Assembly (NCBI GenBank): GCA_017455525.1
Contig: JAFTAP010000102.1
Span: forward strand, 62,001 to 126,000
DNA: 64,000 nucleotides
Source: Lachnospiraceae bacterium
Lineage (GTDB): Bacteria; Bacillota; Clostridia; Lachnospirales; Lachnospiraceae
Reading direction: 5' to 3'
In this document: positions 1 through 7,081 of the stretch, piece after piece
Numbering within the stretch: the first letter of the stretch is position 1
Layout: each line of letters begins with the position of its first letter
Translations under genes and position numbers: made by a program
The notes under the pieces: generated by a model
Told to the model about the DNA's origin: nothing
Seen by the model: only the letters and a program-made list of their open reading frames with translations
Database searches by the model: none

Positions 1-712
1 GGTCGTTGACAGCACTGACATAGCCATGACCATCTACATCATGCCCTTCAAGCGGGAATAAGATAGCATCCGTAAGTCTCATAGACTCACCCAGAAGCTC
101 CCCTGCAAGTCTTATGGTATAGCCGCCACAGTCAAGCAGCGCTCCGCCTCCGAGCTTCTTCACATACCTGAAATCATCCTCACTCCTTCTGGGAAAACCG
201 AAAGCAGCGCGCAAAAGTCTTAATTCTCCTATCTCCCTGCTGCTGATAAGTTCATTTATCACCCGCATCTGGTTATGATATATGAATCCATAATTTTCAG
301 CTACCACAAGCCTCTTCTTGCCGGCAAGCTTTATGATATACTCACATTCCTCTATGCTCGTGGCAAGCGGCTTCTCTACTAATATGTGCTTCCCAGCCTT
401 AAGTGCCTCCATGCACCAGTGATAATGCAGAGCAGGCGGAAGAGAAATATATATGGCGTCTATTTCAGGAGCTCCTATTATAGACATGAAGCTTTCATAA
501 AGCTTCACTCCATATTGTGCGCAAAGCTCCTCTGCCCTGTGCTTCTTATCAGCCGAAACTTTGCTGTCCGAATGAACGATAAGATTCCGCTCTTCATCAG
601 TAGCGAATCCGATACCCGCGAATTCAAATTCATCATATTTCAATAATGCCGGGATAAAGCGCCTCTTAGCTATGTCTGATGCCGTAAGTATCCCGATACA
701 AGTCTTCTTCAT
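1..712 (-). CDS. Gfo/Idh/MocA-family NDP-sugar oxidoreductase (3' end beyond the window)
   Basis: The first 237 residues are visible; the gene runs off the left edge. The N-terminus has a Rossmann dinucleotide fold (GILTASDIAKRRFIPAL, from residue 7) and the family's substrate/cofactor motif EKP at about residues 113-115 (HILVEKPLATS), followed by the start of the C-terminal alpha/beta domain (LGGGALLDCGGY). The start is ATG, 5 bases after the stop of the upstream 2,3-dehydratase gene, so it is probably in one operon with it. Members of this family act as C-3 ketoreductases after NDP-hexose 2,3-dehydratases in deoxysugar pathways (KijD10 type), so reduction of a 3-keto-2-deoxysugar nucleotide is the best guess. 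The fold call is strong; the substrate is inferred from the neighbour. Confidence 0.85.
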   Translation of the reverse strand, partial: MKKTCIGILTASDIAKRRFIPALLKYDEFEFAGIGFATDEERNLIVHSDSKVSADKKHRAEELCAQYGVKLYESFMSIIGAPEIDAIYISLPPALHYHWCMEALKAGKHILVEKPLATSIEECEYIIKLAGKKRLVVAENYGFIYHNQMRVINELISSREIGELRLLRAAFGFPRRSEDDFRYVKKLGGGALLDCGGYTIRLAGELLGESMRLTDAILFPLEGHDVDGHGYVSAVND

Positions 713-717
713 TTCCC

Positions 718-2055
718 TCAAAGCTCCAATAATGATAATAAGTTTCTTAACTGAATGTTGAGGCAGTTATTTATCTGTGTGAGTATATTAAGCGTACCAT
801 AGTCGCTCCACACATATCCTTTGGGAAGGTCAGGTATCTCATCCTTATCCACGCGCATTATGACATTACGGTTCTCCTCCTGATAGAATCTTCCGCCCTC
901 TTCTGACAATATGCGGTCCACGATAATGCCCTTGCCCGTATCAAGCCTGTCAGAGAAGAGTTTCTCCACCTCGTCCAAAGTTCTATTACCTGAGGCCTTA
1001 TGCTCTTTCTGTATCGTAGGGCCTATCTCAGCCACATCAAAGCAGCCGGGCTCAGGTCTTACCTTAACAAGGAATTTAAGCACTCCGTTATCATCACAGC
1101 TGATCAGGCCGAAGACCGCTCTGCCGTTAGAAGCGAATAAAGGCTGCCTCCAATGCGTGACTTCCCGCCCTTCTATATGGATATCGCAGAAGATGACCCG
1201 GAAAGGATATTCCTCCCTGCATGCAATTTCCTTATCCCTCATTTCCCATGAATCAAGATTTGCAAGGCTTATGATCTTAGATCTGTAATCTTCAAGCATC
1301 TTCATATCATTGATCTCATGATACAGCTCCGCTATCGTAGTCATGTCCATGGTCCACGCCGTCTTATAAAAATACTTCTTATTGTCGAAGGGAACATCCG
1401 CCTCCTCGCCCATAAGCACATAAGGCATACAGGATAATACCGTACGGGTATCCATGTTTACAAGATTGTCATGGCGCATGAGCTCCTTTATCTGCCTTAA
1501 GGTCATCCATTTATGCGAGTCCGTCTCAGGAAGCATCTCTTCTATCCTGATTATCACATTCCTGTTTCTCTTCCTTAAGAATCGGGACGACTGCTCGGAC
1601 TGAATCTGATCCACGATTATGTCAGAAGGCTTTGCATGAAGAAATACCTCAAGATACTCCGGTATCCTCCCCCCATGCTTTCCTGTAAAATTACTTCTGG
1701 TCGCCTGCAATGTCGGAGAGATCTGAACCACGTTCACATTCCCCGGCTCTATCTTAGCCTGCATTAAGTAATGCCATGTACCGCCTATATTGCAGGAGAT
1801 TATCCCCAGAAAGCCTATCTCATCCTGAACGATAACAGGCTGCTCAGCAATGAGCTCATCTCCCCGGTACTGGCGCAAACCATATATCTGGAAGAAGTCT
1901 CGCTTTTGATTCCTTATACATCCCTCGGTCTCATCATAGTACCAGGGCGCACAATCATTAATAGATATGCTGTCAACTTTTACTTCAAGCTTCCTATAGC
2001 GATCCTTCACCCAGTCAAGCAGCTCTGATAAATCATGCAGCGGTTTATCACTCAT
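718..2055 (-). CDS. NDP-hexose 2,3-dehydratase
   Basis: A 445-residue protein made of two homologous halves, as is normal for the NDP-hexose 2,3-dehydratase family (TylX3/EvaA type). The repeat is visible by eye: EPGNVNVVQISPTLQAT at about 103-119 matches EPGCFDVAEIGPTIQ from about 335, and RFLRKRNRNVIIRIEE matches RFYQEENRNVIMRVDK. These enzymes remove the C-2 hydroxyl of dTDP-4-keto-6-deoxyglucose, giving a 3,4-diketo-2,6-dideoxy sugar that a 3-ketoreductase then reduces. The ATG start overlaps the stop of the upstream cupin gene by 4 bases (ATGA), and the candidate reductase follows directly. The family is best known from antibiotic sugar pathways; here it lies at the end of a surface polysaccharide locus. 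Confidence 0.9.
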   Translation of the reverse strand: MSDKPLHDLSELLDWVKDRYRKLEVKVDSISINDCAPWYYDETEGCIRNQKRDFFQIYGLRQYRGDELIAEQPVIVQDEIGFLGIISCNIGGTWHYLMQAKIEPGNVNVVQISPTLQATRSNFTGKHGGRIPEYLEVFLHAKPSDIIVDQIQSEQSSRFLRKRNRNVIIRIEEMLPETDSHKWMTLRQIKELMRHDNLVNMDTRTVLSCMPYVLMGEEADVPFDNKKYFYKTAWTMDMTTIAELYHEINDMKMLEDYRSKIISLANLDSWEMRDKEIACREEYPFRVIFCDIHIEGREVTHWRQPLFASNGRAVFGLISCDDNGVLKFLVKVRPEPGCFDVAEIGPTIQKEHKASGNRTLDEVEKLFSDRLDTGKGIIVDRILSEEGGRFYQEENRNVIMRVDKDEIPDLPKGYVWSDYGTLNILTQINNCLNIQLRNLLSLLEL

Positions 2056-2471
2056 CCTATTTCCTCTAACGCCTTAAGATACTCTTCAAAATCTTCATAT
2101 GTCTCGTCTCCGGGAGCATATTTGTGGTCACACACAGCCTCCACTACGCAGTCCGGAGTAAAATTCTGCATGGTCCTCCAAAGCATCTCATCTATATAGA
2201 GTCCCTTAGTAGGATCCTCCAAGTGATACATCGTCTCAGTCTTGCCGTCATTCACGACGACATCGCAGCTGCCGGTAACGGCGATCAGTACCAGCTTCGT
2301 CCGCTTGGTCGCATGATTGCCCCTTTTCGCGCCCGCTTTCACATCCCTGACCCAGAATATCCTTTTAATCTCAAAAGGGATGCTCTGAGACTCCCCCTCG
2401 ACCACAAGAAGCCTACCGTCATCCTCCCGGTTAAACCTTATATCTACCATATAGCTTTTTCTATCACTCAT
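2052..2471 (-). CDS. FdtA/QdtA (WxcM-like) cupin, putative dTDP-sugar 3,4-ketoisomerase
   Basis: A 139-residue single-domain cupin. The segment AKRGNHATKR (about 48-57) aligns with the RGNHAHK motif of dTDP-4-keto-6-deoxyglucose 3,4-ketoisomerases. GLYIDEMLWRTMQNF corresponds to their conserved LYIPP-W strand, and the acidic tail (YEDFEEYLKALEEIG) is also typical. The second His of the HxH pair is Thr here, which may alter activity. The start is ATG with the ribosome site GAGGTAA, preceded by its own strong promoter, so it is the first gene of the deoxysugar operon. With the 2,3-dehydratase and oxidoreductase it probably shapes a dTDP-deoxysugar. Family confident, exact reaction not. Confidence 0.8.
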   Translation of the reverse strand: MSDRKSYMVDIRFNREDDGRLLVVEGESQSIPFEIKRIFWVRDVKAGAKRGNHATKRTKLVLIAVTGSCDVVVNDGKTETMYHLEDPTKGLYIDEMLWRTMQNFTPDCVVEAVCDHKYAPGDETYEDFEEYLKALEEIG

Positions 2472-2492
2472 AAGTATTACCTCGCTCGCTTT

Positions 2493-2521
2493 ATTATATA
2501 GACTAATTCAAATGTTGTAAA
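2493..2521 (-). promoter_or_regulatory. Promoter of the deoxysugar operon (TTTACA-N17-TATAAT)
   Basis: On the minus strand, TTTACA at 2521-2516 and TATAAT at 2498-2493 are separated by exactly 17 bases, a near-consensus vegetative sigma promoter. The predicted transcript would start near 2486 and reach the FdtA-like gene's GAGG ribosome site and ATG at 2471. It makes the three sugar genes a separate transcription unit from the membrane-protein genes upstream. Confidence 0.75.
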
Positions 2522-2533
2522 TCCGGCGTTCCT

Positions 2534-3994
2534 TTATTCCTCATCAACAGCTATGCTTTTATATCCGAAGTACTTTGCAATATAAGGATTGATCCAATAT
2601 TCCGGATCATCAGCTATATAGAAGGCGAAGAAGTTATCTATATCCTCCGGAAACTCCGTCGAGCGTATTACCACGTCCGTATCTTTCTCATACGTATCAA
2701 GCTTCTCCATCAGGTCACAGAACCCCTCATAGTATGCAGAGTATTCCCCTGACCTTAGCTCCGAATATATTGCCAGGCATTTTACATCCCGATATGTAAA
2801 GCCATCCAGTATAAAGCTCATAAGCCCTGCTATGCACACCGCGGCAAACACTATCTTCCATCTTTTTTCAAGCCCGGTCCTTATTATAATTCCTGCATTT
2901 ACAGCAAAGAAGACGGATGATATCACTATGGCAAAGTCTACCATAAACTCACACCTGTTAGTAATATCAAGTCCGGCGTATCCCACCGCTACAGGGAAGG
3001 CTGTACAGAAGGGAATGATGAGTCCTGCTGCTCCTAATATGAGCCGATACCTGTGCCCTCTTATTTCCTGGGATGCCATGAAGCCTCCAAAGATCATCCC
3101 GCATGCAACCAACAGACAGATGATAAATACATAGTCTGTCTTAGTCAGCAGAAAAGTCCATCTGTCCGATACTATGGACAGAGTGTCCCTTATGGCATCG
3201 CTTATCCCGTATCCGCCATCAATATAGATAGCCTGCCTCTTATAATTACCCGGAGCTATGCCATTCATAAAAGCAAATAGAAACCATGATATAAGTATGA
3301 CTGCATCCCGCCTGCTTATTTTTTTATTGTCCAGATATCTGTATAGGTATACGAGCATTGCCGCAGGACATCCCATCCCCGCTACCATAAGCGTCCCTCC
3401 CATCGCTATAAAAGCACACACGATTGAAAGCACGGCACACATCATTCCTTTTTTACCATCCGAAAGCAGGAAAAAGATCATGCCAAGGAGCATAAATGAC
3501 AATGGGAAGCTAAATGAGGCAGCCCCTGAGAACCAGAAGAATATCTCGGTATACGCCTCATATCCCACGATCATGAAGCACACAAGTGTCATTATAAAAA
3601 GCTTAACATGAATGAGTTCATTGCTCACCTTGCGCATAGCTGTAAACACCAGCAGCAGTACAGAAGAGAAAAGCAAGACTGAATTTAAGATCATATTGAA
3701 TCTAAGCATCGGAAGACCAAACGTATTCAGAGGACTAAGTATCGCCTGTATGAACATAGCGGAATACGTACCCTGCCATCCAAGGTATTCTCCTATGGCA
3801 TAAGTCAGGCAGACCTTTATATAATGCAGGAGCGAATCGTTATACACGTTAAGCTTGACTGCATGCATGAAATCCTCTGCGACCAGCACAGAGAATGAGC
3901 TTGCATATACAACCGTTATTACCATGAATAAGATCGCCGTCACGCAAAGTACTGATATAAGCCATCTTAAAATCCTTCTTGCATTATCCGTCAT
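2534..3994 (-). CDS. Polytopic membrane protein, DUF6056-like (GT-C-like)
   Basis: About 486 residues with roughly ten to twelve hydrophobic segments. It starts with a signal-anchor helix and has loops typical of DUF6056-type surface-polysaccharide membrane proteins: WQGTYSAMFIQ after the first helix and FFWFSGAASFSFP in the middle, then a short soluble C-terminus (DDPEYWINPYIAKYFGY). Proteins of this shape usually act as GT-C-like glycosyltransferases or their relatives on the outer face of the membrane, but no reaction can be assigned. ATG at 3994 is preferred over an upstream TTG at 4015 because AGAGAGG sits 8 bases before it. It follows the CotH remnant in the same direction. Confidence 0.7.
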   Translation of the reverse strand: MTDNARRILRWLISVLCVTAILFMVITVVYASSFSVLVAEDFMHAVKLNVYNDSLLHYIKVCLTYAIGEYLGWQGTYSAMFIQAILSPLNTFGLPMLRFNMILNSVLLFSSVLLLVFTAMRKVSNELIHVKLFIMTLVCFMIVGYEAYTEIFFWFSGAASFSFPLSFMLLGMIFFLLSDGKKGMMCAVLSIVCAFIAMGGTLMVAGMGCPAAMLVYLYRYLDNKKISRRDAVILISWFLFAFMNGIAPGNYKRQAIYIDGGYGISDAIRDTLSIVSDRWTFLLTKTDYVFIICLLVACGMIFGGFMASQEIRGHRYRLILGAAGLIIPFCTAFPVAVGYAGLDITNRCEFMVDFAIVISSVFFAVNAGIIIRTGLEKRWKIVFAAVCIAGLMSFILDGFTYRDVKCLAIYSELRSGEYSAYYEGFCDLMEKLDTYEKDTDVVIRSTEFPEDIDNFFAFYIADDPEYWINPYIAKYFGYKSIAVDEE

Positions 3995-4007
3995 AAGAGA
4001 TACCTCT

Positions 4008-4334
4008 CTAGTCAAATTCTTCTTTAATATAGGTCTTCATGTATTCCGGCCGTCTGATAAAAAAAGCATCATTGTTCACGAACTGCTTACAAAAATCAGG
4101 ATTTTCTTTCAATGCCGCAAATAATTCATTTTCCTCAAAAGGCCTCATATCTCCATCCGGCGGCACGGCCGTGAATGTATTTACCTCAGCCGCACTTGAT
4201 ACGCCATACTCTTCAGGAACTATCCAATCCAGGGCGTCCATATCATATAAGGCATACCGCCATTTTGTATCGGCATAGTCCCGAATATACCAAGTATTAG
4301 CAACGATGTGCCTATTCTTCGCATAACCTTTCAA
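4008..4334 (-). pseudogene. Remnant of a CotH kinase gene (C-terminal fragment with internal deletion)
   Basis: The 108-codon open stretch has no ATG start (TTG only) and begins right after the MBOAT stop. Its peptide matches the C-terminal part of the CotH genes at 32747 and 53458: NTWYIRDYADTKWRYALYDMD corresponds to the NVGMW...WRWLLFDLD segment around the catalytic aspartates, and ENELFAALKENPDFCKQFV to DDALFAALIRNREFKERFI. It then jumps to the terminal RRPEYMKTYIKEEF, omitting the long helical stretch in between. The N-terminal two thirds are missing and a deletion is inside, so this looks like a decayed seventh CotH copy. It might still be translated as a small protein, but kinase activity is not expected. 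Confidence 0.7.
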
Positions 4335-4336
4335 CC

Positions 4337-5779
4337 CTAAAACTTAAAATATACAAAACTCTTATATGTATTCGTAAATAAAAAAGCAAACGATACAATA
4401 AGCATTACGACATACGCCGCAAGGGATAATACCTGCATAATCCTCTCTCTGCCCGATACTTTTATTGCTTTTACTAAATATGGCACCACCGGGAAAGAAA
4501 ATATGATTCCCGCGATCATGGGCAGCACATCCTGCCTGAGATAGAATAATGCCTCCGTCTGACATATCGCATTGCCTGCTCCCCCGAACATACTCAGAAT
4601 ATATCCCCCATACTGGCTTATGCTGTCGCAGTTAAAAAGCACCTGTCCCAAAATAACTGCGAATATAACATAAATATGCCACATTGCAATTGAAGCAGCA
4701 GATTGCGGTTTCTTTTTCAGTCCAAGCTTTTTTCGCCTCGCTTTCTTGTAATCTGCGAGCATCCTCTCACCTGCGATAAGGATAAAGTAATACATACCAT
4801 GCAATATATAGACTGCCATATTATCTTTCCCAAGCCCATGCCATAAGCCTATGAAAAGCCATACTGCAAAAGACGACAGCATATAGCCTGCAAGCCTTGC
4901 AATCTTCTTATCCTGGCATGCTCTGAATATGGGCGTGTAAATATAATCCCTCGTCCAAGCTCCCAGAGTAATATGCCATCTGCTCCAATACTCCGTTATA
5001 GAAGAAGACGCATAGGGATAATTGAAATTCTCTGGCAGGCTGAATCCGAAAACCTGCCCCAAGCCTATGGCTATGTCACTATATCCGGCGAAGTCATAGT
5101 ATAGCTGAATAACATAGTCTATGGCTCCCATCCAGGCAAATAATACGCTCCTCTCCGATGCTTCCATGCCAAAGCATGTGCTCAACGCCGGCAGCAAAGC
5201 ATCCGCTATCACGAGCTTCCTAAAAAGGCCTCTTATTATCCTCTTTATTCCCGCAAAGAAACTGTCCGGAGCAAAGCCTCTCTCATTTATATCTTTGTAA
5301 AAGTCCTTGTATCTGCTGATAGGACCCATGGATATCTGCGGAAAAAATGACACATAAAGCGCTACATCCGTCACGCTCTTATTTGCAGGCAGCATACCCC
5401 AATATACGTCAAGGCAGTAAGATACTGTCCTGAATGTAAAATAAGAAAGACCCAGCGGCATAGTTATATTAGAGGCGCCATATAGGATCATCAGATACTT
5501 ATAGCCAAAAAGACATACAACATTAAAGCCAATCGCCAGTATAAGGACGACCAGCTTCACCTTTTTGCTCATACCTTCTCTGCCTATTAAAAGCCCGAAG
5601 ACATAGTTTGCTATTATACTTATGATAAGTATATGCATCCTTCCTATATCTCCTGCGGCATAAAAAACAAGTGATGCTGCAAGCAGGAATACGTTCCTGT
5701 ATTTCCCGGGACAAAGATAATATCCCGCTACGCACAGTGGAAGGAATATGAAAATAAATTCCAGTGAAACAAATGACAT
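4337..5779 (-). CDS. MBOAT-family membrane O-acyltransferase (AlgI/DltB-like)
   Basis: A 480-residue polytopic protein with all landmarks of the AlgI branch of membrane-bound O-acyltransferases: FPQISMGPISRY (about 146-157), DFAGYSD (229-235), WSRWHITLGAWTRDYIY (265-281) and the invariant catalytic His in GLWHG (His314). The family passes an acyl group, usually acetyl, from a cytosolic donor across the membrane to a glycan or to a partner SGNH protein. The gene starts at ATG one base after the stop of the AlgX/AlgJ-like gene upstream, so the two almost certainly work as a pair. It is followed by a broken CotH gene. The acceptor polymer is unknown. Confidence 0.92.
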   Translation of the reverse strand: MSFVSLEFIFIFLPLCVAGYYLCPGKYRNVFLLAASLVFYAAGDIGRMHILIISIIANYVFGLLIGREGMSKKVKLVVLILAIGFNVVCLFGYKYLMILYGASNITMPLGLSYFTFRTVSYCLDVYWGMLPANKSVTDVALYVSFFPQISMGPISRYKDFYKDINERGFAPDSFFAGIKRIIRGLFRKLVIADALLPALSTCFGMEASERSVLFAWMGAIDYVIQLYYDFAGYSDIAIGLGQVFGFSLPENFNYPYASSSITEYWSRWHITLGAWTRDYIYTPIFRACQDKKIARLAGYMLSSFAVWLFIGLWHGLGKDNMAVYILHGMYYFILIAGERMLADYKKARRKKLGLKKKPQSAASIAMWHIYVIFAVILGQVLFNCDSISQYGGYILSMFGGAGNAICQTEALFYLRQDVLPMIAGIIFSFPVVPYLVKAIKVSGRERIMQVLSLAAYVVMLIVSFAFLFTNTYKSFVYFKF

Positions 5780-5780
5780 A

Positions 5781-6959
5781 TCAAAAGCCCTTTATGGCCT
5801 CCAGCCTAAGCTTCAGCTCTCTCTCTCCAAATTCCGAAATCACTATATCCGGCTGCACAAAATCTATAAAATCCTGATCTATTCTATAACTCCATATAAA
5901 CGTAATATCAGAAAAACACTCCGCCAGCTCCGGCAGGATACATAAGCCTACCATAGAATCCCCGCATATAAGCACCCTTTTTTCCGGAACCGAATCATTA
6001 TGAAACATGGCACAGAGATCGGGGTTGTACACATTCTTCCTGAGCAGCATCTCATGAAATCTGTCATATTCCTCGCCCTGATCTATCACTCTTGCTTTAG
6101 GAGCCGCAACTTCCCAGTCCAGGAAATCCTCCTCCTCAAGCCATTTCCCTGTCCATGTGACAGGTCCCATCATATTCGAGAGATCCCCTATATAAGGATC
6201 CTCAGACTCATAAAATCTTACATCAGCAGGCTTAGCATCTGTAAATCCCCAGCTATTCATCGTATCTATCATATCCCTGTACGCTATGTTCCTTCCATAC
6301 GTAGTCCAATGAGTATCGGTTTTAAGATACAATGCCTCCCCCGCTTCATTATCCTTAGCCGCTAAAAGTATGTCCTTAGGCCAGTATACATGCACATCCG
6401 TATTATCAGTCAGATAATCATACATAGCGTCTCCTATAGTATCCGTTACGATATGGTCACTGCCGGATATATTCTCCGGGTATATAGCGGGCTTTCCCGG
6501 AGCTATCATGAATACATAGTCTATTCCCTGCAACTTCAGCTTATTCGATATTTCCTGCTGGACTTTGGCGTATTCCGGAAGTTTTTCCATGAATTCCGCG
6601 GATTTAGAAGTCTCCAATTCAAGATTCCCTTCATCTGCGAGGTATAGGAAGCAATCCCGTCCAATCTCAACCTTAGAGGTCTTCGCCCTGTGCAAAAGAT
6701 TATATTTTAAGATCCCGCTAAGCGTCAGATACTGATCCCTGAGCCCCAGATTATCCTCGAACCATGCAGAAAGTTCCTTTCGGTATTCAGATACAGACAT
6801 CGGGTTCAAATCTTCAATCTTCGGGAACTGCGATAACATCCTGTTCTCTGCCACAGACTCCTTGTCATGCTCCCTGTTGAACAAAACCAAAGAGCTTAAT
6901 ATCAGAGCAAAGAAGACTAATGCAATTATGAAACCGGAGTAATCATTACTTTTTTTCAT
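5781..6959 (-). CDS. AlgX/AlgJ-like SGNH acetyltransferase-family protein (DHHW type)
   Basis: 392 residues: an N-terminal transmembrane anchor (about 8-27) and an extracytoplasmic SGNH-like domain. Motifs seen are the NRMLSQFPKIEDLN segment typical of the DHHW/AlgX group, the catalytic-type DTHWT at 215-219 and the nucleophile block GDSMV from about 333. Partners of AlgI-type MBOATs in this family carry acyl groups onto exopolysaccharide outside the cell. The start is ATG with no clear ribosome site. A TATAAT lies only 7 bases upstream, so the transcript may be leaderless. First gene of the unit that continues into the MBOAT and DUF6056-like genes. Confidence 0.85.
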   Translation of the reverse strand: MKKSNDYSGFIIALVFFALILSSLVLFNREHDKESVAENRMLSQFPKIEDLNPMSVSEYRKELSAWFEDNLGLRDQYLTLSGILKYNLLHRAKTSKVEIGRDCFLYLADEGNLELETSKSAEFMEKLPEYAKVQQEISNKLKLQGIDYVFMIAPGKPAIYPENISGSDHIVTDTIGDAMYDYLTDNTDVHVYWPKDILLAAKDNEAGEALYLKTDTHWTTYGRNIAYRDMIDTMNSWGFTDAKPADVRFYESEDPYIGDLSNMMGPVTWTGKWLEEEDFLDWEVAAPKARVIDQGEEYDRFHEMLLRKNVYNPDLCAMFHNDSVPEKRVLICGDSMVGLCILPELAECFSDITFIWSYRIDQDFIDFVQPDIVISEFGERELKLRLEAIKGF

Positions 6960-6966
6960 AGGGAGA

Positions 6967-6996
6967 ATTATACCATAAACACTGGCGGGTGCATAA
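6967..6996 (-). promoter_or_regulatory. Candidate promoter of the AlgX-like gene, inside a repeat
   Basis: Reading the minus strand, a perfect TATAAT (6972-6967) ends 7 bases before the ATG at 6959. The -35 region is poor (TTATGC or TATGCA at 16-18 base spacing). The element overlaps the left copy of a 30-base direct repeat, so the repeat itself may contribute a regulator site. The close spacing predicts a leaderless or nearly leaderless mRNA. Confidence 0.45.
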
Positions 6997-6997
6997 T
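6968..6997. repeat. 30-base direct repeat, left copy
   Basis: The sequence reads ATAAACACTG and GGTGCATAAT around a short variable centre. It matches the copy at 7050-7079 at 27 of 30 positions. The two copies flank a strong terminator hairpin. The left copy contains the -10 of the AlgX-like gene. Confidence 0.8.
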
Positions 6998-7024
6998 TTT
7001 GTTCCTATACACGGCTGGGCAATC

Positions 7025-7048
7025 AAAAACAGCCAAAGGGCTGTTTTT
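7025..7048 (-). terminator. Rho-independent terminator ending the 22.7-7.1 kb operon
   Basis: A perfect 10-base-pair stem (AAAAACAGCC with GGCTGTTTTT) closes a 4-base loop. The arms supply A and T runs on both sides, so it would work in either direction. It lies just after the stop of the CotH gene at 7082 and before the promoter of the next unit. Confidence 0.9.
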
Positions 7049-7049
7049 G

Positions 7050-7079
7050 TTATATCATAAACACTGACAGGTGCATAAT
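7050..7079. repeat. 30-base direct repeat, right copy
   Basis: Second copy of the repeat at 6968-6997, with three mismatches. It abuts the stop codon of the CotH gene at 7082. Read on the minus strand it carries TATAAC where the left copy has TATAAT, so it resembles a duplicated promoter region. Confidence 0.8.
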
Positions 7080-7081
7080 CG

